DNA from: Flammeovirga sp. SJP92
GTDB lineage: Bacteria; Bacteroidota; Bacteroidia; Cytophagales; Flammeovirgaceae
Assembly: GCF_001583495.1 (NCBI RefSeq)
Contig: NZ_LQAQ01000116.1
Coordinates: 124,001-188,000 of the forward strand
DNA: 64,000 nucleotides
Direction of reading: 5' to 3'
The translations under genes were made by a program, and so were the position numbers. The notes below the pieces were generated by a model. That model was not told where the DNA came from, did no database searches, and was given only the letters and a program-made list of their open reading frames with translations. Positions 45,913-53,912 of this stretch are shown piece after piece (positions within the stretch are counted from its first letter, which is position 1; each line of letters starts with the position of its first letter).

Positions 45913-45944
45913 CATTACCCCACAGCTTAAGTCATGGGGTAATG
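45913..45944. repeat. CTTAAG-centred palindrome
   Basis: A 16-base imperfect palindrome pair (CATTACCCCACAGCTT / AAGTCATGGGGTAATG, three mismatches) lies between divergent genes, so it is unlikely to be a terminator. Its core resembles the hairpin at 22615-22636. The 388-base gap it lies in holds nothing else recognised. Confidence 0.5.
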
Positions 45945-45971
45945 GTGAAGTAATAAATCAAACTAAATATA

Positions 45972-46439
45972 ATGCTACTCAATAAAAATCACTTACAAAA
46001 GGGAACGGGGGGATTATTAGTCCTTTTTTCCTTGATTTTGATCCTCTTCGAATACAATTCTATTTTTAACGATGAGAATACACAACGCTATATAGATTAT
46101 TCCATTTTACTATTTATCAGTCGCTGGAGTATCTATATTGTACTTTTTTTGGCAGGGCTGAATACACTCTTCAAAGCACAAAGTACCAATCTATTTTTAT
46201 TGATTTTCAGTCTCAGTGCATTATTAGAAGTTTACATTAATGAGAACTATTACATTATCAAAAGTATAGATGATTTTCACGCCAACTTATTTTTATTTCT
46301 TTCCATTTTTGCACTTATTATTGCTGTTTTCAATTTATTTAAAACAGGTCGACTGAAAATGATGGGCTTTGTTTTAAGCATAACTTTCGCAGTGATGATT
46401 GTTTACCTTCCTAATGCTTTAATTACCTATTACTTTTAA
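45972..46439 (+). CDS. Four-helix membrane protein, 155 aa
   Basis: Four hydrophobic segments are evident (GLLVLFSLILILFEYNSIF; ILLFISRWSIYIVLFLAGLN; FLLIFSLSALLEVYI; FLFLSIFALIIAVFNLF), with a fifth at the C-terminus (GFVLSITFAVMIVYLPNALI). No family motif is seen. It lies 11 bases before the S41 peptidase gene on the same strand and is probably co-transcribed with it. Confidence 0.65.
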   Translation: MLLNKNHLQKGTGGLLVLFSLILILFEYNSIFNDENTQRYIDYSILLFISRWSIYIVLFLAGLNTLFKAQSTNLFLLIFSLSALLEVYINENYYIIKSIDDFHANLFLFLSIFALIIAVFNLFKTGRLKMMGFVLSITFAVMIVYLPNALITYYF

Positions 46440-46450
46440 AGAAGCTATTT

Positions 46451-47737
46451 ATGAAACTTTCCTTTTATACCAATACGCTGTTTTCAGTAGTACTATTTTT
46501 TCTTGTTAGTTGTGAAAGTACGCCTGAAAACAGCAATGAAATGACGCCAGAAAAATGGAAAAGTGATATTGAATACCTTATCACTACTTTAGAATCAAAG
46601 CACATTCATCTTTATCATAGTAATGCTAGAGACAGTGTTCAAAAGCAGGTTGATATTCTACAGCAAAAACTACAACATTTATCAGATGATGAGATTTATT
46701 TACAGCTTGCAAAAATAATAAAATCACTAGATGATAGTCACACAGGAATATGGCAACAAGGTGATTATTATGATGCCTATCCATTGGAGTTTTTTGTTTT
46801 CAGTGAGCAAGAAGTTAGAGTGACTCGAACACCTAAAAACCACTCAGAACTATTGGGAGCAAAGCTCTTATCTATAGATGGTACACCTTTGACTCACATC
46901 ATTAAAGAGGTTTCGTCTGTGGCTCAATGTACCGACAATTGGTATTCAGAAAGTGAAAGATTTGCCTCTTATCTGAAGTATTCAAAAGTATTGAAGGGGT
47001 TTGGTATCACTAAAAAGGAAGATGCAGCCATTTTCGAATTTCAATTGGAGGACAGTACCAAGAAAAAGCTATCATTAAATGCCGTTCCCAATTCAGAATA
47101 CCTCTCAACGCTTACTGCTCCTATACAACTCAATAGCCCTTTTAAATTTGAAAATGCGGTGATTGGTGTACCTTATCTGTGGTATCAACCGTTGGAAGAA
47201 CTCCATACCGCTTACATTTATTTTTCTGGGTATCCTGAATTATTACAAATGCGGCGTTTTGCTATTGCACTCACTCGAGATATTATCAAGAAAGATCTCC
47301 GAAATGTCATTATTGATTTAAGAGATAACGGCGGTGGTAACTTTTTTATCGGCATAGAACTTATAAAATCACTTTCATTTATTAATCAAATTGACTGGAA
47401 AGATGGGGTGTATGTGATTACACATAGGACTACTTATTCGGCTGGAATGAGTAATACGGCACAATGTAAAGAATTACTCAATGCAAAAATTGTTGGTGAA
47501 CCTACAGGATCGAACCCCAATGATTACCAAGATGCTGAAGGTTTTCCTTTACCCAATTCTCAACTGTGGGTTCAGTTTTCAAAAAGACATTATCAATTTC
47601 AAGACAGCGTTTCAGAGGGTATCCTTCCTGATGTTCACATCCAACCTAAATGGGAAAATTGGAAAAATAAAGTAGATGCTGATCTGACTTGGATTTTGGA
47701 AGACATTCGGAAAAATAATAAACGAAAGGTTGATTGA
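46451..47737 (+). CDS. S41-family peptidase, lipoprotein
   Basis: A 428-aa lipoprotein (leader ending FFLVSC, lipid on Cys21). The C-terminal half has the tail-specific protease core: VIIDLRDNGGGNFFIG near residue 286-301 and the likely nucleophile Ser330 in RTTYSAGMSNTA, followed by IVGEPTGSNPNDY. The N-terminal part holds a helical domain with DDSHTGIW. It probably cleaves a periplasmic or surface peptide. The conserved Lys of classic CtpA enzymes is not obvious. Confidence 0.88.
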   Translation: MKLSFYTNTLFSVVLFFLVSCESTPENSNEMTPEKWKSDIEYLITTLESKHIHLYHSNARDSVQKQVDILQQKLQHLSDDEIYLQLAKIIKSLDDSHTGIWQQGDYYDAYPLEFFVFSEQEVRVTRTPKNHSELLGAKLLSIDGTPLTHIIKEVSSVAQCTDNWYSESERFASYLKYSKVLKGFGITKKEDAAIFEFQLEDSTKKKLSLNAVPNSEYLSTLTAPIQLNSPFKFENAVIGVPYLWYQPLEELHTAYIYFSGYPELLQMRRFAIALTRDIIKKDLRNVIIDLRDNGGGNFFIGIELIKSLSFINQIDWKDGVYVITHRTTYSAGMSNTAQCKELLNAKIVGEPTGSNPNDYQDAEGFPLPNSQLWVQFSKRHYQFQDSVSEGILPDVHIQPKWENWKNKVDADLTWILEDIRKNNKRKVD

Positions 47738-47950
47738 AGTGTAAATTTCTTCTAGCTTTAATACCCAGAAGGGAAAGACAGGTAAAGGTCTGAAAAGTTC
47801 TTTTATATGACATTTACCAATATGAAAGTTTTAAAAGAGTTTAGAAGTTAATTTCTCTTATTTTTAAAAAGAGATAATGATGATTTTTCCAAAAAGAGTT
47901 ATCATTAATGATCAAAGTAATGTTATTAATGAATCATAGCATAAAAAATA

Positions 47951-48307
47951 CCTGAAATTCTAGCTGAATAGGATGCCATTTTAAAAATTACAAGTGCCTT
48001 AGTAAATCTAGATGGTGATGAGTTAGATAAATAATGAATTGGGCTTATGAATGAAAAACTTTAAGCTATACTTATTGAAATTGAAGACAATATCTATTAC
48101 GATGATGTATCAGCGTTAAGTTACGGAATAGTTGATTGGGAGGATTTTGAAGTGAGTAGTACAGAAAGTATTTCAATGGGTTTTAGCTATGATTTCGCAA
48201 AAGGTTTTTATGGAATGCCTGGCATTACATTAGAGTATTGTAACCCCTTAGCTGAACTTGCATCAAATTATGCTGATCGTAGTCTCATAAAAAATGAAAG
48301 GCTATAA
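47951..48307 (+). pseudogene. Decayed gene with several in-frame stop codons
   Basis: One frame reads PEILAE-stop-DAILKITSALVNLDGDELDK-stop-stop-IGLMNEKL-stop-AILIEIEDNIYYDDVSALSY and on to GFYGMPGITLEYCNPLAELA and a final TAA. The composition is protein-like across the four stops (TAG 47969, TAA 48032, TGA 48035, TAA 48062). It is followed by a short intact frame at 48294. The family is unknown; a small immunity-type gene is one option. The bases between 47738 and 47950 show nothing recognised. Confidence 0.6.
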
Positions 48308-48479
48308 AGAGTTAAGAAAAGTTTTTACTTCTTATGGATTGGAACCTATTCATAAAGCTTTTGCGAAACTTGAAGAGGAGGGAGAATTATTTCAAATAAA
48401 TGGGATAAGTAATCTGATGATTTTAATTGGAGGTCATGATAGTGGTGAGGCTTTTCCAATATTAGTTAGAGGTATTTAA
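48294..48479 (+). CDS. Short open frame, 61 aa, perhaps part of the decayed gene
   Basis: It begins MKGYKELRKVFTSYGLEPIH and ends GGHDSGEAFPILVRGI, with a protein-like composition. Its ATG overlaps the stop of the decayed frame by 14 bases in another frame. It may be an intact small gene or the frameshifted 3' end of the same ruined gene. Confidence 0.4.
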   Translation: MKGYKELRKVFTSYGLEPIHKAFAKLEEEGELFQINGISNLMILIGGHDSGEAFPILVRGI

Positions 48480-48546
48480 AATAAAGTTGAACATCAGCTA
48501 ATCACCACCCACCGGTCGTTAGCTATTCTGTTGTACCACATTCAAA

Positions 48547-49086
48547 ATGAAAAGAGCAATATTCATATTAATAGTGCAACTAATATCAATCTTAGCTTTT
48601 GGGCAGGATAAAGACTTAATATATTCAACTCCTTTACTAGATAAGTATGTCAACCGTTGTATTGATAGTCTAGAACCAATAGAATATTTGAAAATCAATG
48701 ACTACTCAAAGGAGATAGACTTCTGTAATTTGGCATCTTGTTTGACATTTTTAGAAGCATATGATCAAGATTCATTACTCAATCAAGCCATTTATGAGCG
48801 ATTAAGACAAATAGCTCAAGTGTTTTATAATGAAGGAACTCCTATTTTGCTCCTTGGATATTCAATGAATAGTGTTGAATTAAGTGAGAGTTTAAATATG
48901 AAAGAGAATCCCTATGGCATAACATATATTAGCTTAGGTAATTCTTGTCTCTCATTTGGTTCTTTTGGCAAAGGCGTCGAAGAATTTAATAAGGAGACAA
49001 TACTTTTAGTAAAGTATCAAGTCCCTAACGAGGAAAATCCGAAGAAAAAGAAAAAAAGCGTGATACAAAAAAATAAAAACCATTGA
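48547..49086 (+). CDS. Exported hypothetical protein, 179 aa
   Basis: The signal peptide MKRAIFILIVQLISILAFGQ is followed by an alpha-helical mature protein (LLDKYVNRCIDSLEPIEYLK; SLLNQAIYERLRQIAQVFYN) and a basic tail (ENPKKKKKSVIQKNKNH). Four cysteines are present. No family is recognised. The gene lies in a stretch of small orphan genes. Confidence 0.6.
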   Translation: MKRAIFILIVQLISILAFGQDKDLIYSTPLLDKYVNRCIDSLEPIEYLKINDYSKEIDFCNLASCLTFLEAYDQDSLLNQAIYERLRQIAQVFYNEGTPILLLGYSMNSVELSESLNMKENPYGITYISLGNSCLSFGSFGKGVEEFNKETILLVKYQVPNEENPKKKKKSVIQKNKNH

Positions 49087-49178
49087 AAACATTTTTTATT
49101 TAAATGATTACGATTATCAAAACCGTGGGGCAACATTTATTAAACTAAATACAAACGTGTAAAATAAATCTTTTAACG

Positions 49179-49268
49179 ATGATTAGAAAATACCTTTTTA
49201 TAGTTTTCATTCTTATTACATCAATTTCATGTGAAAAAAATAAAAACTATTTTTTGATTATAAAATAA
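49179..49268 (+). CDS. Lipoprotein leader stub, 29 aa
   Basis: The frame encodes MIRKYLFIVFILITSISCEK and stops 11 codons later, that is, a complete lipoprotein signal peptide (lipid on Cys18) with almost no mature protein. It may be a truncated lipoprotein gene or a very small lipopeptide. It ends six bases before the following gene. Confidence 0.35.
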   Translation: MIRKYLFIVFILITSISCEKNKNYFLIIK

Positions 49269-49274
49269 GCATAA

Positions 49275-49544
49275 ATGGATATACTTTTTAGGCCTATAAG
49301 ACTGTTATCATTGATCGGTATAATATTATCAATACCTCTTACGCTATTCTATATGTCACAATCGGGAGGGCAAGGAGGTATGTATGCATTTGTAACGATT
49401 TCAGTTCTGATAATCTCAGCAATTTTCTATTGGACAGAATCATTCCTTTACAATAATTCTAATGCAACAAAAAAAGAATCTTTAATCTCTGAATCAGTTA
49501 TGTTATTGATTTTTATAGTTACCCCACTAGTTTGGACTGTCTAA
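49275..49544 (+). CDS. Membrane protein truncated by the insertion sequence
   Basis: Two full membrane helices (LSLIGIILSIPLTLFYM; MYAFVTISVLIISAIFYW) and the start of a third (SESVMLLIFI) are visible in this 89-codon frame. The last codons (VTPLVWTV and the stop) lie inside the left end of the IS3-family element, which begins at 49514. The original gene was therefore longer. The rest of it is not found on the other side of the element. Confidence 0.6.
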   Translation: MDILFRPIRLLSLIGIILSIPLTLFYMSQSGGQGGMYAFVTISVLIISAIFYWTESFLYNNSNATKKESLISESVMLLIFIVTPLVWTV

Positions 49545-49606
49545 GTGGAAAAGATAATTATCTTTTTTTGAGAGATTCAGCTTCAAACCTTTTATTAAAA
49601 CCCATT

Positions 49607-50545
49607 TTATGATTTGTCAAGGCTGGTCTGTGTTGCGCCTGCGGCAGACCATTCATCTTGGCCTTTACAACTCATAGAATGTGGTTTTTCTTTTGGTTTT
49701 GAGCTTGTGTCTCGGCGACCCTTCTCAAAGATATAGAAAGGTTTTTGATTATCAATTGAACTATGTCGTCTTTCGTGATTATAGTAAGACATATATTCTA
49801 TTACCCCTAAAGCTAACTGATGGCCATTACTATAAGAATGTTTATATATTTTCTCATATTTCAAACTTCGCCAAAAACGCTCTATAAATATATTATCAGT
49901 TGCTCTTCCTTTACCATCCATACTGATGGTTACACTTTGACTAATCAAGTACTCTGTAAATACATCACTTGTAAATTGAGCCCCTTGATCTGTATTGACA
50001 ATTTCCGGTGCTCCATGCTCTTCTATACATTCCTGTATCGTCTCTTTGCACCATTCCGCTTCCATTGTATTGGAAAGAGACCAGCCTACAATGTAACGGC
50101 TGTGTATATCAATTACAGCCATTAAATACATAAAACCCTTTTCCATTGGAATGTAGGTGATATCGGTTGCCCATACTTGATTTACTTTATTAATGACCAT
50201 ATTACGAAGGAGATAGGGATACTTTTTGTGCTCTTTTATCCCTTTTGAAGTATGAGGACCAGGAATAAGTGCCTGCAGGTCCATCATACGGTATAATCGG
50301 GCGATACGTTTATGGTTGACTAACATTCCCTGATCCAGACGCAACCAAGTAGTCATACTCGGAACCCCCATGTGAGGATGCTTTGTATACTGCTGATCTA
50401 TGATCTTCATTAACTCAAGATTTTGTGCTGACTCTCCTTTTGGCTTATAATAATAACTAGATTTTTGTAAACTTAATAGCTGACATTGACGTGTGATGCT
50501 TAGCTCTGGATGAGCCTTGTCGACAATTTTTCTCCGTTCTGACAA
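49607..50545 (-). CDS. IS3-family transposase OrfB (DDE catalytic part)
   Basis: A 312-codon frame (TTG start) for the integrase-type catalytic domain. The DDE triad is visible as Asp128 in VWATDITYIPM, Asp186 in VNTDQGAQF and Glu222 in FIERFWRSLKYE. HTH_21-like residues (HPHMGVPSMTTWLR) lie upstream. It is normally made as an OrfAB fusion by a -1 frameshift at 50572-50578; the frame is open back to that site. It looks intact. Confidence 0.95.
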   Translation of the reverse strand: MSERRKIVDKAHPELSITRQCQLLSLQKSSYYYKPKGESAQNLELMKIIDQQYTKHPHMGVPSMTTWLRLDQGMLVNHKRIARLYRMMDLQALIPGPHTSKGIKEHKKYPYLLRNMVINKVNQVWATDITYIPMEKGFMYLMAVIDIHSRYIVGWSLSNTMEAEWCKETIQECIEEHGAPEIVNTDQGAQFTSDVFTEYLISQSVTISMDGKGRATDNIFIERFWRSLKYEKIYKHSYSNGHQLALGVIEYMSYYNHERRHSSIDNQKPFYIFEKGRRDTSSKPKEKPHSMSCKGQDEWSAAGATQTSLDKS

Positions 50546-50553
50546 CGACTTAT

Positions 50554-50838
50554 TTACGACAAGGCTTTCTTTAAAAAATCCACTTCAACTTGAAGTTTAC
50601 CAATTTTCGCATAAAGCTCATCTTCTTTCCCTTCACTCGCTTTTTGAAGCTTCTTTTTCTCTCTAGACTTTTCAAAAACACTGGATGCACCATCTAGAAA
50701 TTCCTTTTTCCATGTACTGATCTGAGTAGGATGAAGATCATACTTTTGGGCTAATTCTGTTGTAGTCTGTAAATCCTTGATGGCTTCTAAAGCTACTTTG
50801 GCTTTAAATTCTGAGGTGAATTTTCTTTTACTTTTCAT
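50554..50838 (-). CDS. IS3-family transposase OrfA (DNA-binding part)
   Basis: A 94-aa protein with the helix-turn-helix form KRKFTSEFKAKVALEAIKDL and LAQKYDLHPTQISTWKKEFL, then a leucine-heptad tail (LYAKIGKLQVEVDFLKKALS). It recognises the element ends and, through frameshifting, becomes the N-terminus of the OrfAB transposase. Confidence 0.95.
   Translation of the reverse strand: MKSKRKFTSEFKAKVALEAIKDLQTTTELAQKYDLHPTQISTWKKEFLDGASSVFEKSREKKKLQKASEGKEDELYAKIGKLQVEVDFLKKALS
50572..50578 (-). promoter_or_regulatory. Probable -1 ribosomal frameshift site (TTTTTTA)
   Basis: On the minus strand, T-TTT-TTA falls in the zero frame of OrfA (codons GAT TTT TTA). A one-base slip leads directly into the open OrfB frame, giving FKESLVVNKSLSERRK. 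This is the usual way IS3 elements make the fusion transposase. Confidence 0.7.
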
Positions 50839-50900
50839 AACACTGCAATTTACTTAATTATTAATTTAGATTGCAGTCCGTTTTGATGGGGTAACTATAC

Positions 50901-52022
50901 GTAGCATTTGACCAATTATTTTGGACGCTCGGATTTTACTTTACTATAAAATTCATTAACTCTCAAAATAAGAAATTCCTAATCCTATTGGGAATTACGT
51001 TCAGTTTAGGAGTATTGAACAAATACACAATATTAGTTTGGGCATTTGGAATTTTTATTGGGTTATTTTTTTATCAAAAAGGGAATCTATTTAAAAATAA
51101 ATGGCTGTATGTATCCGCATTGATTTCATTGTTGATTTTCTTACCAAATTTGATTTGGCAAATTCAAAATGAATTCCCTCTTTTAAAACATTTAGAAGCA
51201 CTCAACGAAAAGCAACTCAGTGAAATTAGTCCTTTAGATTTTGGGCTTGAACAGTTAAATTTTCCACTAACTCTGATCATAAGCCTTTTTGGTGTAGTTG
51301 CTCTGATAGCAGATAAAAAATTAAGAAACTACAGAGCTGTTGGAGTTGCATCGATAGTCATCTTTTTTACAATGTGGTTGCTCAAATCAAAAGCCTATTA
51401 TGTATTTGCAATCTACCCTGTTCTTTTTGCCAGTGGAGCGGTCAAAATAGAATCTTTATTATCTAAAAAGCCTTTTTGGGTTGATGTGATTTGTTGCAGT
51501 ATTCTGTTGCCTTCCATTTATTTTATTCCAGAAGCTACTCCTTTACTGCCAATTGAAAAATTTGTCGAGTATAAAAATCTTGAAGAGAAAAACGGACGAG
51601 TTGAATTGACAGGAGATTATGCAGATATGTTTGGCTGGGAAGAGCAAGTAAAGTTGGTGGATAGCGTGTATCAATCTTTAACTCCTAAAGAAAAAAAGAA
51701 TTGCGTTTTATGGGCTGAAAATTACGGAGAAGCAGGAGCCCTCAAAATTTTAGGGAAGCAATATAACTTACCAAATCCGATAAGCAGACACGGTAGTTTT
51801 TGGACTTGGGGATATGGAAATAAAGATGCGGAGGTTTGGATTAGTTTGGGGAATGAAAAGCCATCTGTCGAATATGTATTTGAAGAAGTCGTGTTAATTA
51901 AAATAATTACACACAAATATGCAATAGGGGAAGAAAACGGCATTCCGCTTTATGTTTGCAGAAAACCTAAACTCAATATCGAAAAGTGGTGGAAAGATTA
52001 TGAGGAATACATATTCGACTAA
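50901..52022 (+). pseudogene. 5'-truncated GT39-type glycosyltransferase (PMT/ArnT-like)
   Basis: The frame starts at the right end of the IS and runs 373 codons. It opens VAFDQLFWTLGFYFTIKFIN and continues LLGITFSLGVLNKYTILVWA, the pattern of the middle loop and helices of dolichyl-phosphate-mannose transferase-like membrane enzymes. The first part of the family, with the acidic R-D-E loop needed for catalysis, is missing. About seven helices and a C-terminal soluble domain (ENYGEAGALKILGKQYNLPN) remain. It is therefore a broken gene; a TTG at 50988 is only the first usable start. Confidence 0.75.
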
Positions 52023-52169
52023 AGAAAACCAACAGGTCATAAAAATATGTAATACGAGGTAATATTAAATTTGAAAAATATGCCCAAGCAATTAGAGCAT
52101 GATTGAGAACTTGGAGCTTAAGAAGTTTCTTACTTTCCATATTTAGAATATTGTCCAAAACAAAAAAGG

Positions 52170-52856
52170 ATGAAGACATATAAATTGCCTTTCTTTGGAA
52201 AATTTGAGTTAACTCCATTGATAGAATACTACGCAATAATTACTCAGGACAATCAGAGAAGAATTTCATTAACCGTATTATTCCTGATTGCTTTTGTTTT
52301 GCCTTGCAACTTGAGTTTTGCTCAAGGGGAATTACATGGTTATGTAAAATCATCATTAACGGGTTTGAAACCTATTTCAAGTGTTTATATAGAAATTGTT
52401 AATCTTGACAAGCCAATTAAGGAACGAATAACCATGGTTGATAGTGCCGGTTTCTATCAATTCACTAATCTTGAAATTGGTAAAATATATAGTTTAAAAC
52501 TTAGTGCTTTTGGTTACGGTAAACCTCAGTTTGACATTAAAATAAATTCTGAAGTTACCGTTGCAAATTTGACACTTGAGGCCAATTGTGATTACAGTCA
52601 AGAACAAGCTGACATTGATTGGAAGAAAAATAAAACCAAATTATTATTGATTGGATCAATTGCACCTTTACCAAATACTCGTGCAGATAACCGGTTTGAA
52701 GAAAAATATAATTTGGAATATTACGATTTCGGGTGTACTCCTCCAATCGATGAATGCATCAAAAGCTATAATGAAAGAGTTTTTGAGTTAATGGATCACT
52801 ATTATGGGAAAAAATGGCGTAAACAGGTTAGAAAAGATGTAGAATATTTGAAATGA
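52170..52856 (+). CDS. Chimeric protein: DUF2004-like N-terminus joined to an exported carboxypeptidase-regulatory-like domain
   Basis: Residues 1-23, MKTYKLPFFGKFELTPLIEY, look like the start of a DUF2004-type cytoplasmic protein. Residues 31-51 (RISLTVLFLIAFVLPCNLSFAQ-like) form a signal-peptide core, and what follows is a carboxypeptidase-regulatory-like beta-sandwich (GELHGYVKSSLTGLKPISSV, IKERITMVDSAGFYQFTNLE). A basic C-terminal region ends in YGKKWRKQVRKDVEYLK. An exported protein would not have such an N-terminal part, so the gene probably arose by fusion of two genes. No second start fits. Confidence 0.6.
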   Translation: MKTYKLPFFGKFELTPLIEYYAIITQDNQRRISLTVLFLIAFVLPCNLSFAQGELHGYVKSSLTGLKPISSVYIEIVNLDKPIKERITMVDSAGFYQFTNLEIGKIYSLKLSAFGYGKPQFDIKINSEVTVANLTLEANCDYSQEQADIDWKKNKTKLLLIGSIAPLPNTRADNRFEEKYNLEYYDFGCTPPIDECIKSYNERVFELMDHYYGKKWRKQVRKDVEYLK

Positions 52857-52882
52857 GTAACGCTTTACAACCTTCCTAAAAA

Positions 52883-52908
52883 CCGTAGACTTATAAAACA
52901 AAAATGAA
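52883..52908 (+). repeat. 26-bp start-region repeat, copy 1
   Basis: Exact copy of 53887-53912. It spans the leader and the ATG of the gene at 52904: CCGTAGACTTATAAAACA followed by AAAATGAA. Confidence 0.85.
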
Positions 52909-53401
52909 AAATACTGATGACATAGATTTTTTACTGACTCTGCACCCACATGGTTGGAGTACATGTTGGATTTATATTAATGATAAAAAGGTTGAACTCA
53001 CCATTTCACATATATTTACTGATCCTTACTACGATTTCATGAAATCTTTATCTCAATTGATGGATAAACAGAAAGAGACTACATTTTTCTGGTATGGTGA
53101 GCCTGGAGGAGAAAGAATAATTATTAAAAGGATTCAAGATCGCCAACATATGATTCATGTAAAAGTTGATGGTTTCTATGAGCCATATGGAGAGAAAATT
53201 AAGGATTTTGAAACGACAATTGAGTTTGAAATCAAGGAAAAGCAATTAATAATCCTAGCTTATTACCAGCTTAAAAAAATTTCATTTTTACTCAAAGAAG
53301 AATCATTTTCTAAAAACCGAGAAAAAGATTTTCCATTTAAGGATTTTGTGAAATTTGAGGACAAGGTAAAAGGTTATTTTGAATTAGAAAAAGGACATTA
53401 A
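52904..53401 (+). CDS. Hypothetical 165-aa protein (possibly immunity-type)
   Basis: A soluble beta-rich protein: LHPHGWSTCWIYINDKKVEL, HIFTDPYYDFMKSLSQLM, TTFFWYGEPGGERIIIKRIQ and a basic C-terminal half. The alternation of Trp/Tyr-rich strands with acidic turns is like many small immunity or orphan proteins. No family is recognised. Its leader and start codon are shared exactly with the gene at 53908. Confidence 0.6.
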   Translation: MKNTDDIDFLLTLHPHGWSTCWIYINDKKVELTISHIFTDPYYDFMKSLSQLMDKQKETTFFWYGEPGGERIIIKRIQDRQHMIHVKVDGFYEPYGEKIKDFETTIEFEIKEKQLIILAYYQLKKISFLLKEESFSKNREKDFPFKDFVKFEDKVKGYFELEKGH

Positions 53402-53428
53402 TCGTATTTTATATTAGAAACAAGTAGG

Positions 53429-53794
53429 ATGAAAAGCTTAACTGGATATAAAATAATAATCTCAGGGTTAGTTTCTTATAAAATAGACTTAGAAGAATAT
53501 TTACCATCCATTAAAAAGAGGATAACAGAATTAGGTGGAGAAATTGTGGGACAACATATCCAAAGGCGTGGAGTATCTAGGAGTAGAAAACTTGGAGGTT
53601 CTAAAGACTTGAATAAACCATTAAGTACTGAAACTTATATTAGTTCTGGAAAAGTAGATGAATTAAAAGAGATGGTAAAACAGTTTGATTGTGACATCGT
53701 CGTATTTATTAATGATCTTACAAAGTCTCAAATAAATAACCTTGAAAAACTGACCAATACTAAAGTTGAAATTTTTCAGGGACAACAAGAATAA
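53429..53794 (+). CDS. Free-standing HflX N-terminal-like domain
   Basis: A 121-aa protein that matches the N-terminal domain of the ribosome-associated GTPase HflX. It shows IKKRITELGGEIVGQHIQRR, then the signature TYISSGKVDELKEMVKQFDC, the strand DIVVFINDLTKSQINNLEKL and finally TNTKVEIFQG. In HflX this domain precedes the GTPase; here the GTPase is absent and the frame ends normally. It may bind ribosomes without hydrolysing GTP (inference). Confidence 0.75.
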   Translation: MKSLTGYKIIISGLVSYKIDLEEYLPSIKKRITELGGEIVGQHIQRRGVSRSRKLGGSKDLNKPLSTETYISSGKVDELKEMVKQFDCDIVVFINDLTKSQINNLEKLTNTKVEIFQGQQE

Positions 53795-53886
53795 AGAATT
53801 TAAACTTTACAATGGAGTTGACCATTTTTGGAATAGATAAACAGGTAAAGTAGAATCACAGATAAAGCAACGGATAAAGAGTTAAC

Positions 53887-53912
53887 CCGTAGACTTATAA
53901 AACAAAAATGAA
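53887..53912 (+). repeat. 26-bp start-region repeat, copy 2
   Basis: Exact copy of 52883-52908, again spanning the leader and ATG of a gene (53908), although the coding sequences downstream are unrelated. Confidence 0.85.

Larger units (their letters stand above)
49514..50899 (-). mobile_element. IS3-family insertion sequence
   Basis: A complete element of about 1386 bases with two overlapping transposase frames on the minus strand. The ends share TATAGTTACCCCA and, after seven unmatched bases, GGACTG as inverted repeats (49514-49539 and the reverse complement ending at 50899). No target duplication could be found next to either end. Both neighbouring genes are broken at the borders and they are not halves of one gene, so the element probably took part in a deletion or recombination. 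Confidence 0.85.

Noticed and set aside
49500-50910. Target-site duplication at the IS3 ends
   Set aside because: No 3- to 5-bp identical sequence borders the ends, whichever of the possible boundaries of the inverted repeat is used.
51973-52236. A minus-strand 87-codon frame across the end of the GT39 relic
   Set aside because: It overlaps two plus-strand frames in antisense and shows no recognisable protein features.
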